From: Rhodoplanes serenus | GTDB lineage: Bacteria; Pseudomonadota; Alphaproteobacteria; Rhizobiales; Xanthobacteraceae | DNA length: 64,000 nucleotides | Assembly: GCA_009720755.1 (NCBI GenBank) | Contig: WNKV01000008.1 | Location: 186,001 to 250,000 of the forward strand | Reading direction: 5' to 3' | Shown here: piece after piece, positions 36,133-45,620 of the stretch | Position numbering within the stretch: position 1 is the first letter of the stretch | Layout: the number at the start of each line of letters is the position of its first letter | Made by a program: the position numbers and the translations under genes | Notes under the pieces: generated by a model | What the model saw: only the letters and a program-made list of their open reading frames with translations | Told to the model about the DNA's origin: nothing | The model's database searches: none

Positions 36133-37233
36133 TCAGCTCCGGCCGACCGGCTGTGTCGGGTTGGCGCGCACCGGCACGCCGGCGCGCACGCCCTGCAAGC
36201 CCTGGACGATGACCAGCTCGCCGCCCTTCAGGCCGGAGTCGACGACGACGTCGGGACCGATCGAGGTGGAGACCGTGAGCCGCCGCACCGCCGCCTTGCC
36301 GTCCTCGACCACGAAGACGTAGAGGCCCTGCTGATCGGCGATCAGCGCCGCCTGCGGAACCAGCACCTTCTCCTCGGCCGTGGCGGTCTGGAGCGTCACC
36401 CGGACGAACTGACCGTCGATGAGGCGGCCGTCCGGATTGGCGATGGTGGCGCGCGCCAGCACGGTGTCGGTCGAGCGGTTCACCGAGACGTCGATGAAGT
36501 TCATCTTGCCGGTCTGATCGTAGACGGTGCCGTCGGAGAAGCGCAGCGACACGGTCAGCTCCTCGGGCGAGCGCTTGCCGCCGCGGGCCGCCGCCTCCAG
36601 CAGCTCGCGCTGGCTGATCGGAAAGGTGACGTACATCGGGTCTTGGCTGACGATGGTGGTGAGCACGCCGGTGTCCGGCCCCACCACGTTGCCCTTGGTC
36701 AGCGCCGTGCGGCCGACCTTGCCGTCGATCGGCGAGGTGATCGCGGTGTAGCCGAGATTGATCTTGGCGGTGGCCAGGTTGGCCTCGGCGCTCAGCACGG
36801 CGCCCTTGGCCGAGGTCTCCTCGGCGATCGCCTGGTCGCGCGCCACCACGGTACCGGAGCTGCGGGCCAGCAGATCCTCGGCGCGCTGGCGTTGCAGGCT
36901 GGCGAGCGCCAGCGACGCCTTGGCACGTTCCAGGGCCCCCTGCGCCTGCTCCACATCGGCCGCGAACAACCCCTTCTCGATCGCGTAGAGCGGATCGCCG
37001 GTCTTGATCCGGTCGCCTTCCTTGAACTGCACGGCTTCGAGGAAGCCCTTCACGCGGGCTCGGATCTCGACCTTGTCGATGGCGTCGACGCGACCGACGA
37101 AGTCGGCCGACTGGTTGATGGCGCGTCGCTCGGCGGTCGCCACCCCCACCGGGATCGGGTCCGCTCCTGACTGCGCATAAGCTGAAAGTCCTAGTCCGAG
37201 AACAATCGCCGCCACAGAGACCCATGAACGCAT
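36133..37233 (-). CDS. RND efflux periplasmic adaptor (membrane fusion protein)
   Basis: A 366-residue AcrA/MexA-type adaptor. The N-terminal hydrophobic segment 'VSVAAIVLGLGLSAYAQS' is a signal peptide or signal anchor; no lipobox cysteine is visible. The lipoyl-like half 'ADFVGRVDAIDKVEIRARV' and the second half 'YTAITSPIDGKVGRTALTK' flank a short helical hairpin. It bridges the permease to an outer-membrane channel. ATG 37233 follows AGGAGGGGG, an excellent ribosome site; longer in-frame starts add a basic leader without one. It is the first gene of the operon, with no adjacent TetR- or MarR-type regulator. Confidence 0.93.
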   Translation of the reverse strand: MRSWVSVAAIVLGLGLSAYAQSGADPIPVGVATAERRAINQSADFVGRVDAIDKVEIRARVKGFLEAVQFKEGDRIKTGDPLYAIEKGLFAADVEQAQGALERAKASLALASLQRQRAEDLLARSSGTVVARDQAIAEETSAKGAVLSAEANLATAKINLGYTAITSPIDGKVGRTALTKGNVVGPDTGVLTTIVSQDPMYVTFPISQRELLEAAARGGKRSPEELTVSLRFSDGTVYDQTGKMNFIDVSVNRSTDTVLARATIANPDGRLIDGQFVRVTLQTATAEEKVLVPQAALIADQQGLYVFVVEDGKAAVRRLTVSTSIGPDVVVDSGLKGGELVIVQGLQGVRAGVPVRANPTQPVGRS

Positions 37234-37462
37234 GGTCCGCCCCCTCCTCGATCTCATCGGCCCGCCCGGCCGATGCACCGCACGCTTCGCCGACCTCCAG
37301 GACGTTTTGACTCCGGTCAAGGTCGGCGCCGTCTGCCATGCTCATACTTCCGTTGGAATGGCGCTTTAGCAACGGTCCTGATGAGACGGAGCCGGATTTT
37401 CGATGACCGGCTCACGGCGCTCACCCAGCGCGCCGACTCTTCCCAAACCCGCGGAGGCCGCC

Positions 37463-37915
37463 ATGGCCGCAGCGTCCGAGACCATTCTTCCGACCGCCGA
37501 CGACCTGATGAAGACGATCGCCCTCGCCGAGGCCGCGAAGGCCGAGGCCGCAATGCGACTGCGGGCCCAGGAGGAAGCCGAGAAGATGGCTCTCCTGGAG
37601 AAGTTCGAGAAGCCCTCGGGAGTGGACGACGCGGAGCGGCTGAAGCGAGCCGCCGCGATCATCAACCGGGCGGTCGCCAACGGGCTCACCGAGATCCAGG
37701 TGATCCGTTTCCCCAACGCGCTCTGTACCGATCGCGGCCGTGCGATCAACAACCAGGAGCCCGGCTGGGCGGCCACGCTCACCGGGCTGCCGAAGGAGCT
37801 GTACGACTTCTGGGATCGGCACATGAAGCCACGCGGCTATCGCCTCAAGGCCCAGATCGTCTCGTTCCCGAACGGCATGCCGGGCGACGTCGGCCTGACC
37901 CTGTGTTGGGGCTGA
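37463..37915 (+). CDS. Conserved hypothetical protein, 150 aa
   Basis: A protein with a helical, Ala/Glu/Lys-rich N-terminal half (likely coiled coil, residues ~15-60) and a compact C-terminal half containing 'RFPNALCTDRGRAINNQEPGW' minus its last two residues, then 'FWDRHMKPRGYRLKAQIVSF'. The codon use and the GCGGAGG ribosome site at 37451-37457 support a real gene. I do not recognise a named family; similar proteins occur in other Hyphomicrobiales by pattern. It lies between the divergent efflux operon and the DUF3141 gene. No membrane segment or signal peptide is seen. Confidence 0.7.
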   Translation: MAAASETILPTADDLMKTIALAEAAKAEAAMRLRAQEEAEKMALLEKFEKPSGVDDAERLKRAAAIINRAVANGLTEIQVIRFPNALCTDRGRAINNQEPGWAATLTGLPKELYDFWDRHMKPRGYRLKAQIVSFPNGMPGDVGLTLCWG

Positions 37916-38004
37916 TGGCGCTCCAGCACGGCCTGGACCGATCCGGGCCACGGCCCGCATCGATCAAACAACCGTGACTATCACCCCCACGCCAGGAGCC
38001 GATC

Positions 38005-40242
38005 ATGGCTGCCGAACATAGTCCGTCGCCGCAGGCCGGCGCCGTCGTGACGGGCGGCAATGCCGCCGTCGCGGCCCTCTCCTACCTGATCGACTATGCC
38101 CAGCGCACTGTCCTGTTCTGGGACGTGATGCGCCAGCGCGGTAACGGCTATCGCGACCACATGGCGATGGCGGTGCCCCACGTCCTCGACTATGCGGCCG
38201 AGCTGGTGGTCGATGGCCGAACCCTGGAGCGGCCGGTCAATTACGGCCTCGTCCGCATCGTGCCGCCGGAGGGCGTCGCGATCGATCCGAAGCGGCGCCC
38301 GTTCGTGGTGGTCGACCCGCGCGCCGGCCACGGCCCCGGCATCGGCGGCTTCAAGGCGGACAGCGAGATCGGCGTCGCGCTCGCGGCCGGGCATCCGTGC
38401 TACTTCGTCGGCTTCCTGCCCGATCCGATGCCGGGCCAGACCATCGAGGACATCGCCCGCGCCGAGGCGGTGTTTCTCCAGGCGGTGATCGACCGCCACC
38501 CAGAGGCGGACGGCAAGCCCTGCGTCGTCGGCAACTGCCAGGCCGGCTGGGCCGTGATGATGCTGGCCGCCGTGGCGCCCGAGCTGTTCGGCCCGATCAT
38601 CGTGGCCGGCTCGCCCTTGTCCTACTGGACCGGGCAGAGCGGCCTCAACCCGATGCGCTACACCGGCGGGCTGCTCGGCGGCAGCTGGCTCACCGCCTTG
38701 ACCAGCGATCTCGGTCACGGCCGCTTCGATGGCGCCTGGCTGGTGCAGAACTTCGAGAACCTGAATCCCGCCAACACCGTCTGGAAGAAGCCCTACAATC
38801 TCTATGCCCATGTCGACGACGAAGCGCCGAAATATCTCGGCTTCGAGCGGTGGTGGGGCGGCCACGTCAACCTGAACGCCGACGAGATGCAGTTCATTGT
38901 CGACGAGCTGTTCGTCGGCAACAAGCTGGCGGCCGGCGAGGTGCGCTCCTCGACCGGCACCGCCATCGACCTGCGCAACATCCGCTCGCCCATCGTGGTG
39001 TTCTGCTCCAAGGGCGACAACATCACGCCACCCCAGCAGGCGCTCGGCTGGATTCTCCAGCTCTACGACGACGTCGACGAGATCCGATCCTACGGCCAGA
39101 CCATCGTCTATTCGGTGCACGAGTCGGTCGGCCATCTCGGCATCTTCGTGTCGGGCGGTGTCGCCCGCAAGGAGCACGGCGAGTTCGCCAGCAACATCGA
39201 TCTCGTCGATGTGCTGCCGCCCGGGCTGTACGAGGCCGTGTTCGTTCCCAAGGCCGACGATACCGTCAACCCGGACCTCGCCCATGGCGACTGGGTGATG
39301 CGCTGCGAAGCCCGCACCCTCGACGACATTCGGCGGCTCGGCGGCAACACGGCGGACGACGACCGCCGCTTCGCCACCGTGGCGCGGATGTCCGAGGTCA
39401 ATCTCGCGCTCTACAAGACCTTCGCGCAGCCGGTGGTGCGCGCCATGGTCACCGCCCCGATGGCGGAGGCGATGTACCGGCTGCATCCGCTGCGGCTGCA
39501 ATACGAGCTGGTGTCGGATGCCAACCCGTTCGCCGCGCCGCTCGCCGCCGCGGCCGACTGGGTCCGCCAGCACCGCCGGCCGGCCGATCCGGACAACCCG
39601 TTCCTGGCCTGGCAGGACAGGGTGTCGGAGCAGATCGTCGCCGGCCTCGACGCCTGGCGGGACTGGCGCGACGGCGCCAGCGAGGCGGTGTTCCAGGCCG
39701 TCTTCGGCTCACCCTTCGTCCAGGCGTTCTACGGCGTCGACCCGCAGTCGGAGGCGCCGCTGCGGCGGGCCGGCAAGAGCGCGCTGCACCGCGAGCTGGT
39801 GGAGCGGCGGATCGCCGAGCTGCGCGACAAGATCCCGGTCGGCGGGCTGCGCGAGGCGGTGGTCCGCGCCATCGTCTATGTCGGCCTGCCGCGCGCCTCG
39901 GTCGACGAGCGCGGCTTCGAGATGGTCCGTCGCATCCGCAGCGCCAGCGAGAAGACCCGGGCGGTGCCGCTGGCCGAGTTCAAGACGCTGCTGCGCGAGC
40001 AGTTCTTCATGCTGCTGATCGACCCGGAGGCGACCGTGGCGGCCATCCCGTCGCTGCTGCCCGACGATCCGGCCGCCCGCGCCGAGGGGCTGGCGATCGT
40101 CCGCCAGGCGCTCTCCGCCTGCGGCGAGCCGACCGGCGAGATGGAGACGCGGCTGCGCCGGGTCGTTCGGATGTTCGGCGGCGAGGCCGGACCGAGCCTC
40201 ACGGTGGTGCCACGCGAGGCGACCATCCGCGAGGCGTCGTAG
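38005..40242 (+). CDS. DUF3141 protein, PHA-synthase-like alpha/beta hydrolase
   Basis: A 745-residue protein matching the DUF3141 family, annotated loosely as 3-hydroxyalkanoate synthetase-like. The N-terminal ~430 residues form an alpha/beta-hydrolase core: 'PFVVVDPRAGHGPGIGGFK', the nucleophile elbow 'VVGNCQAGWAVMML' with Cys as in PHA synthases, and 'VVFCSKGDNITPPQQALGW'. The acid and His regions follow ('VHESVGHLGIFV'). The C-terminal ~300 residues are a helical domain of unknown role. Its actual substrate is unknown; the similarity to PHA synthase is confined to the fold and the Cys elbow. AGGAG precedes ATG 38005. It is followed by fabI 204 bases on. Confidence 0.85.
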   Translation: MAAEHSPSPQAGAVVTGGNAAVAALSYLIDYAQRTVLFWDVMRQRGNGYRDHMAMAVPHVLDYAAELVVDGRTLERPVNYGLVRIVPPEGVAIDPKRRPFVVVDPRAGHGPGIGGFKADSEIGVALAAGHPCYFVGFLPDPMPGQTIEDIARAEAVFLQAVIDRHPEADGKPCVVGNCQAGWAVMMLAAVAPELFGPIIVAGSPLSYWTGQSGLNPMRYTGGLLGGSWLTALTSDLGHGRFDGAWLVQNFENLNPANTVWKKPYNLYAHVDDEAPKYLGFERWWGGHVNLNADEMQFIVDELFVGNKLAAGEVRSSTGTAIDLRNIRSPIVVFCSKGDNITPPQQALGWILQLYDDVDEIRSYGQTIVYSVHESVGHLGIFVSGGVARKEHGEFASNIDLVDVLPPGLYEAVFVPKADDTVNPDLAHGDWVMRCEARTLDDIRRLGGNTADDDRRFATVARMSEVNLALYKTFAQPVVRAMVTAPMAEAMYRLHPLRLQYELVSDANPFAAPLAAAADWVRQHRRPADPDNPFLAWQDRVSEQIVAGLDAWRDWRDGASEAVFQAVFGSPFVQAFYGVDPQSEAPLRRAGKSALHRELVERRIAELRDKIPVGGLREAVVRAIVYVGLPRASVDERGFEMVRRIRSASEKTRAVPLAEFKTLLREQFFMLLIDPEATVAAIPSLLPDDPAARAEGLAIVRQALSACGEPTGEMETRLRRVVRMFGGEAGPSLTVVPREATIREAS

Positions 40243-40446
40243 CGTGCCGGCGCCGCGCGGCCCGCTCGTCCCGCGCGGCGCTCCCCCTGCTGGGCCGCAC
40301 GAGGGGCTGGACGCCCCCGCCGACCCGCCCGCGCCCGGCGGTCCATCTTTGGCCTTACCTCCGTCGTTGTCCCGTCGTTCTCCCTCCGCCATCGTCGCAC
40401 CGGGATGTCGCCGAAGGCGGCGCCACCCACAGCAGAGAGACAGCGC

Positions 40447-41229
40447 ATGATTCCCGCCTACAAGGCCCGCATCCACGAGGGCAAGCGTGGCCTGATCGTC
40501 GGCATCGCCAACGACCAGTCGATCGCCTGGGGCTGCGCCCGGGCGTTCCGCGCGCTCGGCGCCGAGCTTGCCGTCACCTATCTCAACGAAAAGGCGCGGC
40601 CGCATGTCGAGCCGCTCGCCCAGGAGCTGGAAGCCGACATCGTCATGCCGCTCGATGTCCGCGAGCCCGGCCAGATGGAGGCGGTGTTCGAGCGCATCAC
40701 AAAGACCTGGGGCCGCCTCGACTTCGTCGTCCACTCGATCGCCTTCGCGCCGCGGGAGGCGTTGTCGGGCCGCGTCATCGATGTGGACCGCGACGGCTTT
40801 CTCACCACCATGGACGTGTCGTGCTGGTCTTTCATCCGCATGGCGCACCTGGCCGAGCCGCTGATGACCGAAGGCGGCGCGCTTTTCACCATGACGTATT
40901 ACGGCAGCCAGATGGTGGTGCAGAACTACAACATCATGGGCGTCGCCAAGGCGGCGCTGGAGAGCGCAGTGCGCTATCTCGCGGCCGAGCTGGGACCGAA
41001 GGGCATCCGGGTGCACGCCATCTCGCCCGGCCCGCTGGCGACGCGGGCCGCCTCCGGCATCCCGGAATTCGACGAGCTGTTGGAGAAGGCACGGGGCAAG
41101 GCGCCGACCCACGCGCTGGTCAGCATCGACGATGTCGGTCTCACCACCGCCTTCCTGGCGCACGACGCGGCGCGCTCGATCACCGGCTCGACCCTCTACG
41201 TCGACGGCGGCTATCACATCGTCGACTGA
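40447..41229 (+). CDS. fabI: Enoyl-[acyl-carrier-protein] reductase (NADH) FabI
   Basis: A 260-residue SDR-type enoyl-ACP reductase that performs the last step of each fatty-acid elongation cycle. The divergent nucleotide-binding pattern 'GIANDQSIAWGCARAF' and the catalytic Y-x6-K in 'YNIMGVAKAALESAV' are those of FabI. 'FVVHSIAFAPREAL' and the C-terminal 'TGSTLYVDGGYHIV' are conserved. ATG 40447 is preceded by AGAGAG; an in-frame start at 40405 adds 14 residues not seen in FabI. Rhizobial genomes often carry more than one FabI, so this may be one of two. Confidence 0.93.
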   Translation: MIPAYKARIHEGKRGLIVGIANDQSIAWGCARAFRALGAELAVTYLNEKARPHVEPLAQELEADIVMPLDVREPGQMEAVFERITKTWGRLDFVVHSIAFAPREALSGRVIDVDRDGFLTTMDVSCWSFIRMAHLAEPLMTEGGALFTMTYYGSQMVVQNYNIMGVAKAALESAVRYLAAELGPKGIRVHAISPGPLATRAASGIPEFDELLEKARGKAPTHALVSIDDVGLTTAFLAHDAARSITGSTLYVDGGYHIVD

Positions 41230-41265
41230 CGGTGGGCATCGCCGCGTGGCGGCCGCTCGCCGCTG

Positions 41266-42126
41266 CTACGGACCGAGGCGGTCGGCCGCCTCGGCGGCCG
41301 CCTCGGCCATGGTCAGGAACACGACGCCGGCCTCGATCAGCGTGTCCAGCACGTCGCCGAGGGCCCGCAGGCCGGCGCCGCGGCCGATCACCGCCGGGTC
41401 CAGCGCCAGGGTGAGCACGCCCCAGTCGAGGCTGTCGCGCATGAACAGGGCCTCGTCGAGCAGGGTCTGAAGGGCGAGGCGGGGCGCCTCCAGCGCCAAC
41501 GCCGAGACCGGGACCGGGTGCGCGCCGTCAACGCCGGTCCGCGCCACCGGCGGCCAGCCGATGGGCATCTCGATCAGGCCGGCGGCCGTCGCGTCGTCGC
41601 CCGTCGCGCCTTCGCCCGGCGCGGCGGGGCCGTGGCGCGGCAGCCGCCAGGGCCAGAGGTGCCCGCTGCGGAGCGACGAGTCGTAAGTGAATCGCTGCGC
41701 GTCGAGCCGCGCCAGGGTGGCGTCGTCCAGCGCCGCGCCGGCCGCCCGAAAACCGCGCGGCGGCTGTCCGCTGAGCCCACGGATCGCCGCGATGCCACGG
41801 CTCAGATCGGCGTCCGCGGACGGCAGCCCCGCGGGCGCTGCGCCCACACCGAGCAGGCCGATCTCGTGCCCGGCGAAGACCGCCCGCTCGCACAGCTCCG
41901 GATGCGCCGCGATGGCCTCCGTCGCCATGAACCAGGTGGCCGGCAGCCCGCGCCGCCCGAGCAGATCCAGGAGGCGGGCGGCACCGACCGACGCGAATGG
42001 CGTCGCCGGCCGCGCCACGGCCGCGCCATGCGGCGGGGCGGCGAGATCGATGGTGAGGCAGACGATGGAACGCGGCACGGTCCGGATCTCCCGCGCGAAG
42101 GTCGTGCTCGGTGCCGATCCGCTCAC
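41266..42126 (-). CDS. Polysaccharide-deacetylase-like protein with degenerate metal site
   Basis: A 286-residue protein with the outline of the NodB/PuuE-like deacetylase fold: 'SIVCLTIDLAAP', 'ATWFMATEAIAAHPEL', 'AGHEIGLLGVG', 'GFRAAGAAL' and 'FTYDSSLRSG'. Family members have Asp in the first motif and H-x3-H (HHG-x-x-H-E context) in the second; here the second and third histidines are replaced in 'GLLGVGAAP'. It probably no longer binds metal in the usual way. It starts with GTG 42126, overlapping the upstream stop as GTGA, with GGAGG five bases before. Translation is therefore coupled to the hydrolase gene. Confidence 0.75.
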   Translation of the reverse strand: MSGSAPSTTFAREIRTVPRSIVCLTIDLAAPPHGAAVARPATPFASVGAARLLDLLGRRGLPATWFMATEAIAAHPELCERAVFAGHEIGLLGVGAAPAGLPSADADLSRGIAAIRGLSGQPPRGFRAAGAALDDATLARLDAQRFTYDSSLRSGHLWPWRLPRHGPAAPGEGATGDDATAAGLIEMPIGWPPVARTGVDGAHPVPVSALALEAPRLALQTLLDEALFMRDSLDWGVLTLALDPAVIGRGAGLRALGDVLDTLIEAGVVFLTMAEAAAEAADRLGP

Positions 42127-42920
42127 CGGCCCTCCAGGAACGGCAGCACGGCGGCGAGAAAGTCCTCCGGCGCCGTCTGCGAGCAAGCGTGACCGCCCCA
42201 TGGCAAACGCGCCAGCCGCGCGTCCGGGATGCCGGCGGCCAGCTCCTCCGACAGATGGGGCGGCGTCAGGATGTCGTCCTCGGCGCAGACCACGAGGGTC
42301 GGCGCGCGGATCGCGCCGAGCCGAGCCCGCCGGTCGAAGGCGACGATCATGTCGATGCGCGCCGCGATCGCCTCGGCCGGGGGCGGCGCCGCGTCGGCGT
42401 CGGCGATGATCTTGGCGACCCTGTCGCGGTGGCGCGCGATCCAGCGCGGCGGATAGAGGAACAGCGGCCCCATCTCGTTGTAGGCCGGCACGCCGCGCTC
42501 GATCAGCGCGCGGCGGCGGATCTCGAAGCAGTAGGAGAAGTGCGGGTCGGGTCCGGCCCAGCCGGCGTAGAGCACCAGCCGGTCGAGCCGCTCCGGATGG
42601 TCGAGCGCCATCACCTGCCCGACCGCGGCGCCGGTCGAGTGACCGATCATGTGGCAGCGGTCGCAGCCGAGATGGTCCAGGAGCGCGGCAAGGTCGGCGG
42701 CCAGCGCCTCGACGCTGTGGGTGGTGCGACGCGCGCGGGCGCGCGACGCGCCGGTCGGGATCTGATCGTGTAGGATCACCGAGAAGGAGCGCGACAGCAC
42801 CGGCACCAGGTTGGTCCAGTAGGCCGCCACCCCGCCCAGGCCGGTGACCAGGGCGAGCGGCGGGCCTTCGCCGACCACCTCGTAGGCGAGTTCTCCATCG
42901 GGGCGGGCGAGCGTCGGCAT
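42123..42920 (-). CDS. Alpha/beta-fold hydrolase
   Basis: A 265-residue hydrolase of the 3-oxoadipate-enol-lactonase/RutD type. 'LALVTGLGGVAAYWTNLV' is the oxyanion region, 'MIGHSTGAAVGQVMAL' the nucleophile elbow, 'TLVVCAEDDILTPPHLSEE' the acid region and 'LPWGGHACSQTAPEDF' the catalytic His. It may hydrolyse an enol-lactone, carbamate or peroxy substrate; no substrate can be assigned. GAGAG precedes ATG 42920. It is the first gene of a two-gene unit with the coupled deacetylase-like gene, a pairing seen in the pyrimidine- or purine-degradation context only by analogy. Confidence 0.85.
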   Translation of the reverse strand: MPTLARPDGELAYEVVGEGPPLALVTGLGGVAAYWTNLVPVLSRSFSVILHDQIPTGASRARARRTTHSVEALAADLAALLDHLGCDRCHMIGHSTGAAVGQVMALDHPERLDRLVLYAGWAGPDPHFSYCFEIRRRALIERGVPAYNEMGPLFLYPPRWIARHRDRVAKIIADADAAPPPAEAIAARIDMIVAFDRRARLGAIRAPTLVVCAEDDILTPPHLSEELAAGIPDARLARLPWGGHACSQTAPEDFLAAVLPFLEGR

Positions 42921-43007
42921 GGCGTCTCTCGTCGTCTCGTCGCTTGGTCGCAGGATGAGGCATCGCGCCGGCCACCCGGCGGCCGACGCGAGGACGCCGC
43001 CAGGCGG

Positions 43008-44000
43008 CTATTCGGGCTTGATGCCGGCGGCGCGGATCACCTCGCCCCATTTCGCCGTCTCGCTCCGGATGAAGGCGGCGAACTCCTCCGGCGTGCCGCC
43101 GGCCGGGTCGCTCGCCTGCGACACGATGCTGTCGCGCACGTCGGGCATCTGGAGGATGGCGTTCAGCTCCTTGTTGAGCCGGGCGACGATCTCGGGCGGC
43201 GTCCCCTTCGGCATCACGACGCCCTGCCAGTTGTAGGACTCGAAGCCGGGCAGCCCCGCCTCCGCCATGGTGGGCACGTCGGGAAGCTGTGCCAGGCGGT
43301 GATTGGCGGTGACCGCCAGCGCCTTGATCTTGCCCGCCTCGATCGACGGCAGCGCCGCATAGCCCATCTCGAACATCATGGAGATATGGCCGGCGAGCAG
43401 ATCGTTGGCGGCGGCGCCGCCGCCCTTGTAGGGCACATGGACGATGTCGATGCCGGCCTGGCGGCCGAACATCACGCCAGAGAGGTGGTGCGCGCCGCCG
43501 ATGCCGGACGAGCCGTAGTTGATCCGCCCCGGCGCCGCCTTCGCCCGCGCAATGATGTCGGCGACGCTGGCGAGCCCCTGCCCCGGCGCCGCGGTGAGAA
43601 CCAGCGGCGACCGCTCGATCAGGATCACCGGCACCAGGTCGGTGGCGGGATCGTAGGGCAGCTTGCCCATGAGCGAGACGTTGACGGCGAGCGGCGCCAG
43701 ATTGCCCATGCCGATCACCGAGCCGTCGGCCGGCGCCTTGGCGACGGCGGCGGTGCCGAGCACGCCGCCAGCGCCCGCCTTGTTGTCGATGATCACGGTG
43801 GCGCCCAGCGCCTTGCCGAGCTTCTCGGCGATCTTGCGAGCGCGGATGTCGGCGAAGCCGCCGGCCGCGTAGGGAATCACCCAGGTGATCTGGCGCGCCG
43901 GATAGTCGGGCGCCGCCGGCGTCTGGGCGCGGGCGGCGGGGGGCGCGGCGAGCTGGCCCACCACGAGGACCGCGAGGGCGGCGGCGAGAAGGCGGAGCAT
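43008..44000 (-). CDS. Second TctC/Bug-type solute-binding protein
   Basis: A 330-residue periplasmic binding protein with a signal peptide (about 1-26, ending 'PPAARA'), then 'YPARQITWVIPYAAGGFADI' minus its last residue and 'VIIDNKAGAGGVLGTAAVA', both typical of the Bug family. It delivers a carboxylate to TctA/TctB subunits, but none are adjacent; it must share a membrane pair such as the one at 2368-4374 or act as a sensor. GGGAGA precedes ATG 44000. The upstream PrpF-like gene on the same strand ends 32 bases before, so they form an operon. Confidence 0.9.
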   Translation of the reverse strand: MLRLLAAALAVLVVGQLAAPPAARAQTPAAPDYPARQITWVIPYAAGGFADIRARKIAEKLGKALGATVIIDNKAGAGGVLGTAAVAKAPADGSVIGMGNLAPLAVNVSLMGKLPYDPATDLVPVILIERSPLVLTAAPGQGLASVADIIARAKAAPGRINYGSSGIGGAHHLSGVMFGRQAGIDIVHVPYKGGGAAANDLLAGHISMMFEMGYAALPSIEAGKIKALAVTANHRLAQLPDVPTMAEAGLPGFESYNWQGVVMPKGTPPEIVARLNKELNAILQMPDVRDSIVSQASDPAGGTPEEFAAFIRSETAKWGEVIRAAGIKPE

Positions 44001-44031
44001 GGTGCAGGTCTCCCGATGACGAGCGCCGCCC

Positions 44032-45228
44032 TCAGGCGGCGCGAGAGGAGGACGCGAGGACGGCGGCCGGCACATGCACGACCCCCTCCATCAGACGGCG
44101 GGCGGTGCGGCTGAGCACCGCCTTGTCGATCACCACGGCGCCGTCGCGGACCGACGTCTCGGCGCCGACCGGCAGCACCCCGGAGGCGTGGCCGAAGCGG
44201 ACCGGCCGGCCGCCCGCGGCGCCGCGCGCCGCGCCGGTGCCGTGGCCGAGAAGGTCCGCCACCAGGGTGCCGGGCAGCGCCGCCGCGACCGCCAGCGCCA
44301 CCGCGCCGGTGCCGGTCAAGGCGTGGTGCATCTTGCCCATGGAGATCATGCGGGCGACGACGTCGACCTCCTCCGGCGCGATCGCCCGGCCGCCGGCCGC
44401 GACATACGCGGCTGGCGGGCCGACCAGCGCCAGCTTGGGGGTGGCGGGACGCTTGGCGGTCGCCTCCGCAGCGGAAGCGGCGAGGCCCATGGCGACGGCG
44501 CCGGCCGCCCGCACGGCCTCGCAGCGGGCCACGAACGCCGCATCGGCGTCCGCCTCGGCGGGCCGCACCGTCGCCGAAACGCCGAGCGCCGTGGCCGCGA
44601 TGATCACGGTCGGGTTGCCGGCGTCCACCAGGCTCGCGGCGACCGGCCCGAGGCCGGGCACGTCGAGCGTGTCGCATGGCCGCCCGGTCGGCAGCACGCC
44701 GGCAGCGCCGCCACCCGGATCGAGGAACTCGAGGCGGATCTCGGCCGCCGGAAAGGCGACGCCGTCGAGCTCGAAGGCGCCCTCCTCGACGACCTCGCCA
44801 TTCCGCACCGGCACGTGGGCGACGATGCGCTTGCCGAGATTGGCCTGCCACAGCCGCACGACACGTAGGCCGTCCGGCCCCGCCGGCACCAACCCCTGCT
44901 GGATGGCGAACGGCGCCACCGCGGTGGTGAGATTGCCGCAATTGCCCGACCAATCGATCAGCGGCTCGGCGATGGAGACTTGCCCGAACAGATACGCAAC
45001 GTCGCAATCGGGCCGCGGCGAGCGCTGCACCAGCACCACCTTGCTGGTGCTGGAAGTGGCGGCGCCCAGGCCGTCGATCTGCTTGCCGTAAGGATCGGGG
45101 CTGCCGATCACCCGCAGCAGCACCGCGTCGCGCCGTGCCGGATCGTCCGGCAGGTCGCCGGCATGGAAGAAGACACCCTTGCTGGTGCCGCCGCGCATGT
45201 ACACGGCGGGGATGCGAAGCCCACTCAT
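44032..45228 (-). CDS. PrpF-family isomerase (methylaconitate / oxalomesaconate type)
   Basis: A 398-residue protein of the PrpF family, a diaminopimelate-epimerase fold. The N-terminal 'YMRGGTSKGVFFHAGDLP' and 'IDWSGNCGNLTTAVAPFA' are family signatures; the Cys in SGNCGN is important for the isomerase. Known members shift a double bond in trans-2-methylaconitate (methylcitrate cycle) or 4-oxalomesaconate (aromatic meta-cleavage). No AcnD or PrpC is nearby, so the first role is not assured. It is the first gene of an operon with the TctC-type protein and is divergent from the PrpB-like gene. Confidence 0.85.
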   Translation of the reverse strand: MSGLRIPAVYMRGGTSKGVFFHAGDLPDDPARRDAVLLRVIGSPDPYGKQIDGLGAATSSTSKVVLVQRSPRPDCDVAYLFGQVSIAEPLIDWSGNCGNLTTAVAPFAIQQGLVPAGPDGLRVVRLWQANLGKRIVAHVPVRNGEVVEEGAFELDGVAFPAAEIRLEFLDPGGGAAGVLPTGRPCDTLDVPGLGPVAASLVDAGNPTVIIAATALGVSATVRPAEADADAAFVARCEAVRAAGAVAMGLAASAAEATAKRPATPKLALVGPPAAYVAAGGRAIAPEEVDVVARMISMGKMHHALTGTGAVALAVAAALPGTLVADLLGHGTGAARGAAGGRPVRFGHASGVLPVGAETSVRDGAVVIDKAVLSRTARRLMEGVVHVPAAVLASSSRAA

Positions 45229-45620
45229 CGGCGGTCCTCTCGCGTCAACATAGCGGGGCGACGGCACGTGTCCAGGGACGGGTGATGACGGGCGGGCGGG
45301 GAATCGCGGCGCACGCCGCGCCCGACCATGACGCCGCGGCGGCGCCACCGCAAGCGTGCGACCACCCGCATGCGACCACCAGCATGCCGGGGCGCGTCGA
45401 CAGCCGCCGAGGAGCGCGGTAAGCGTGGTCCGACGCGCTCACCCCGTCCTCCACTCGCGCCCGCGACAGCGGGAAACCAGAGCCACCCATCAAGCCGCCG
45501 GTCGAACAATCCCTGTCCTCGCCGTCGCGGGGACGAACGGACCTCGAGGTGGGCGCCGCGCGGCCGGACGATTCCCCCGAACAGCGACCATGCGGCCACC
45601 GCCGGCCGCGGGAGACAGCC
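45229..45620. other. Divergent promoter region, 392 bp
   Basis: The region lies between the divergent prpF-like and prpB-like genes. It contains a short direct repeat of GCGACCACC-(A/C)-GCATGC type near 45358-45386 ('GCGACCACCCGCATGC' and 'GCGACCACCAGCATGC', 16 bases each and one mismatch), a possible operator for the IclR protein encoded at 46685. No gene is seen. Confidence 0.45.
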
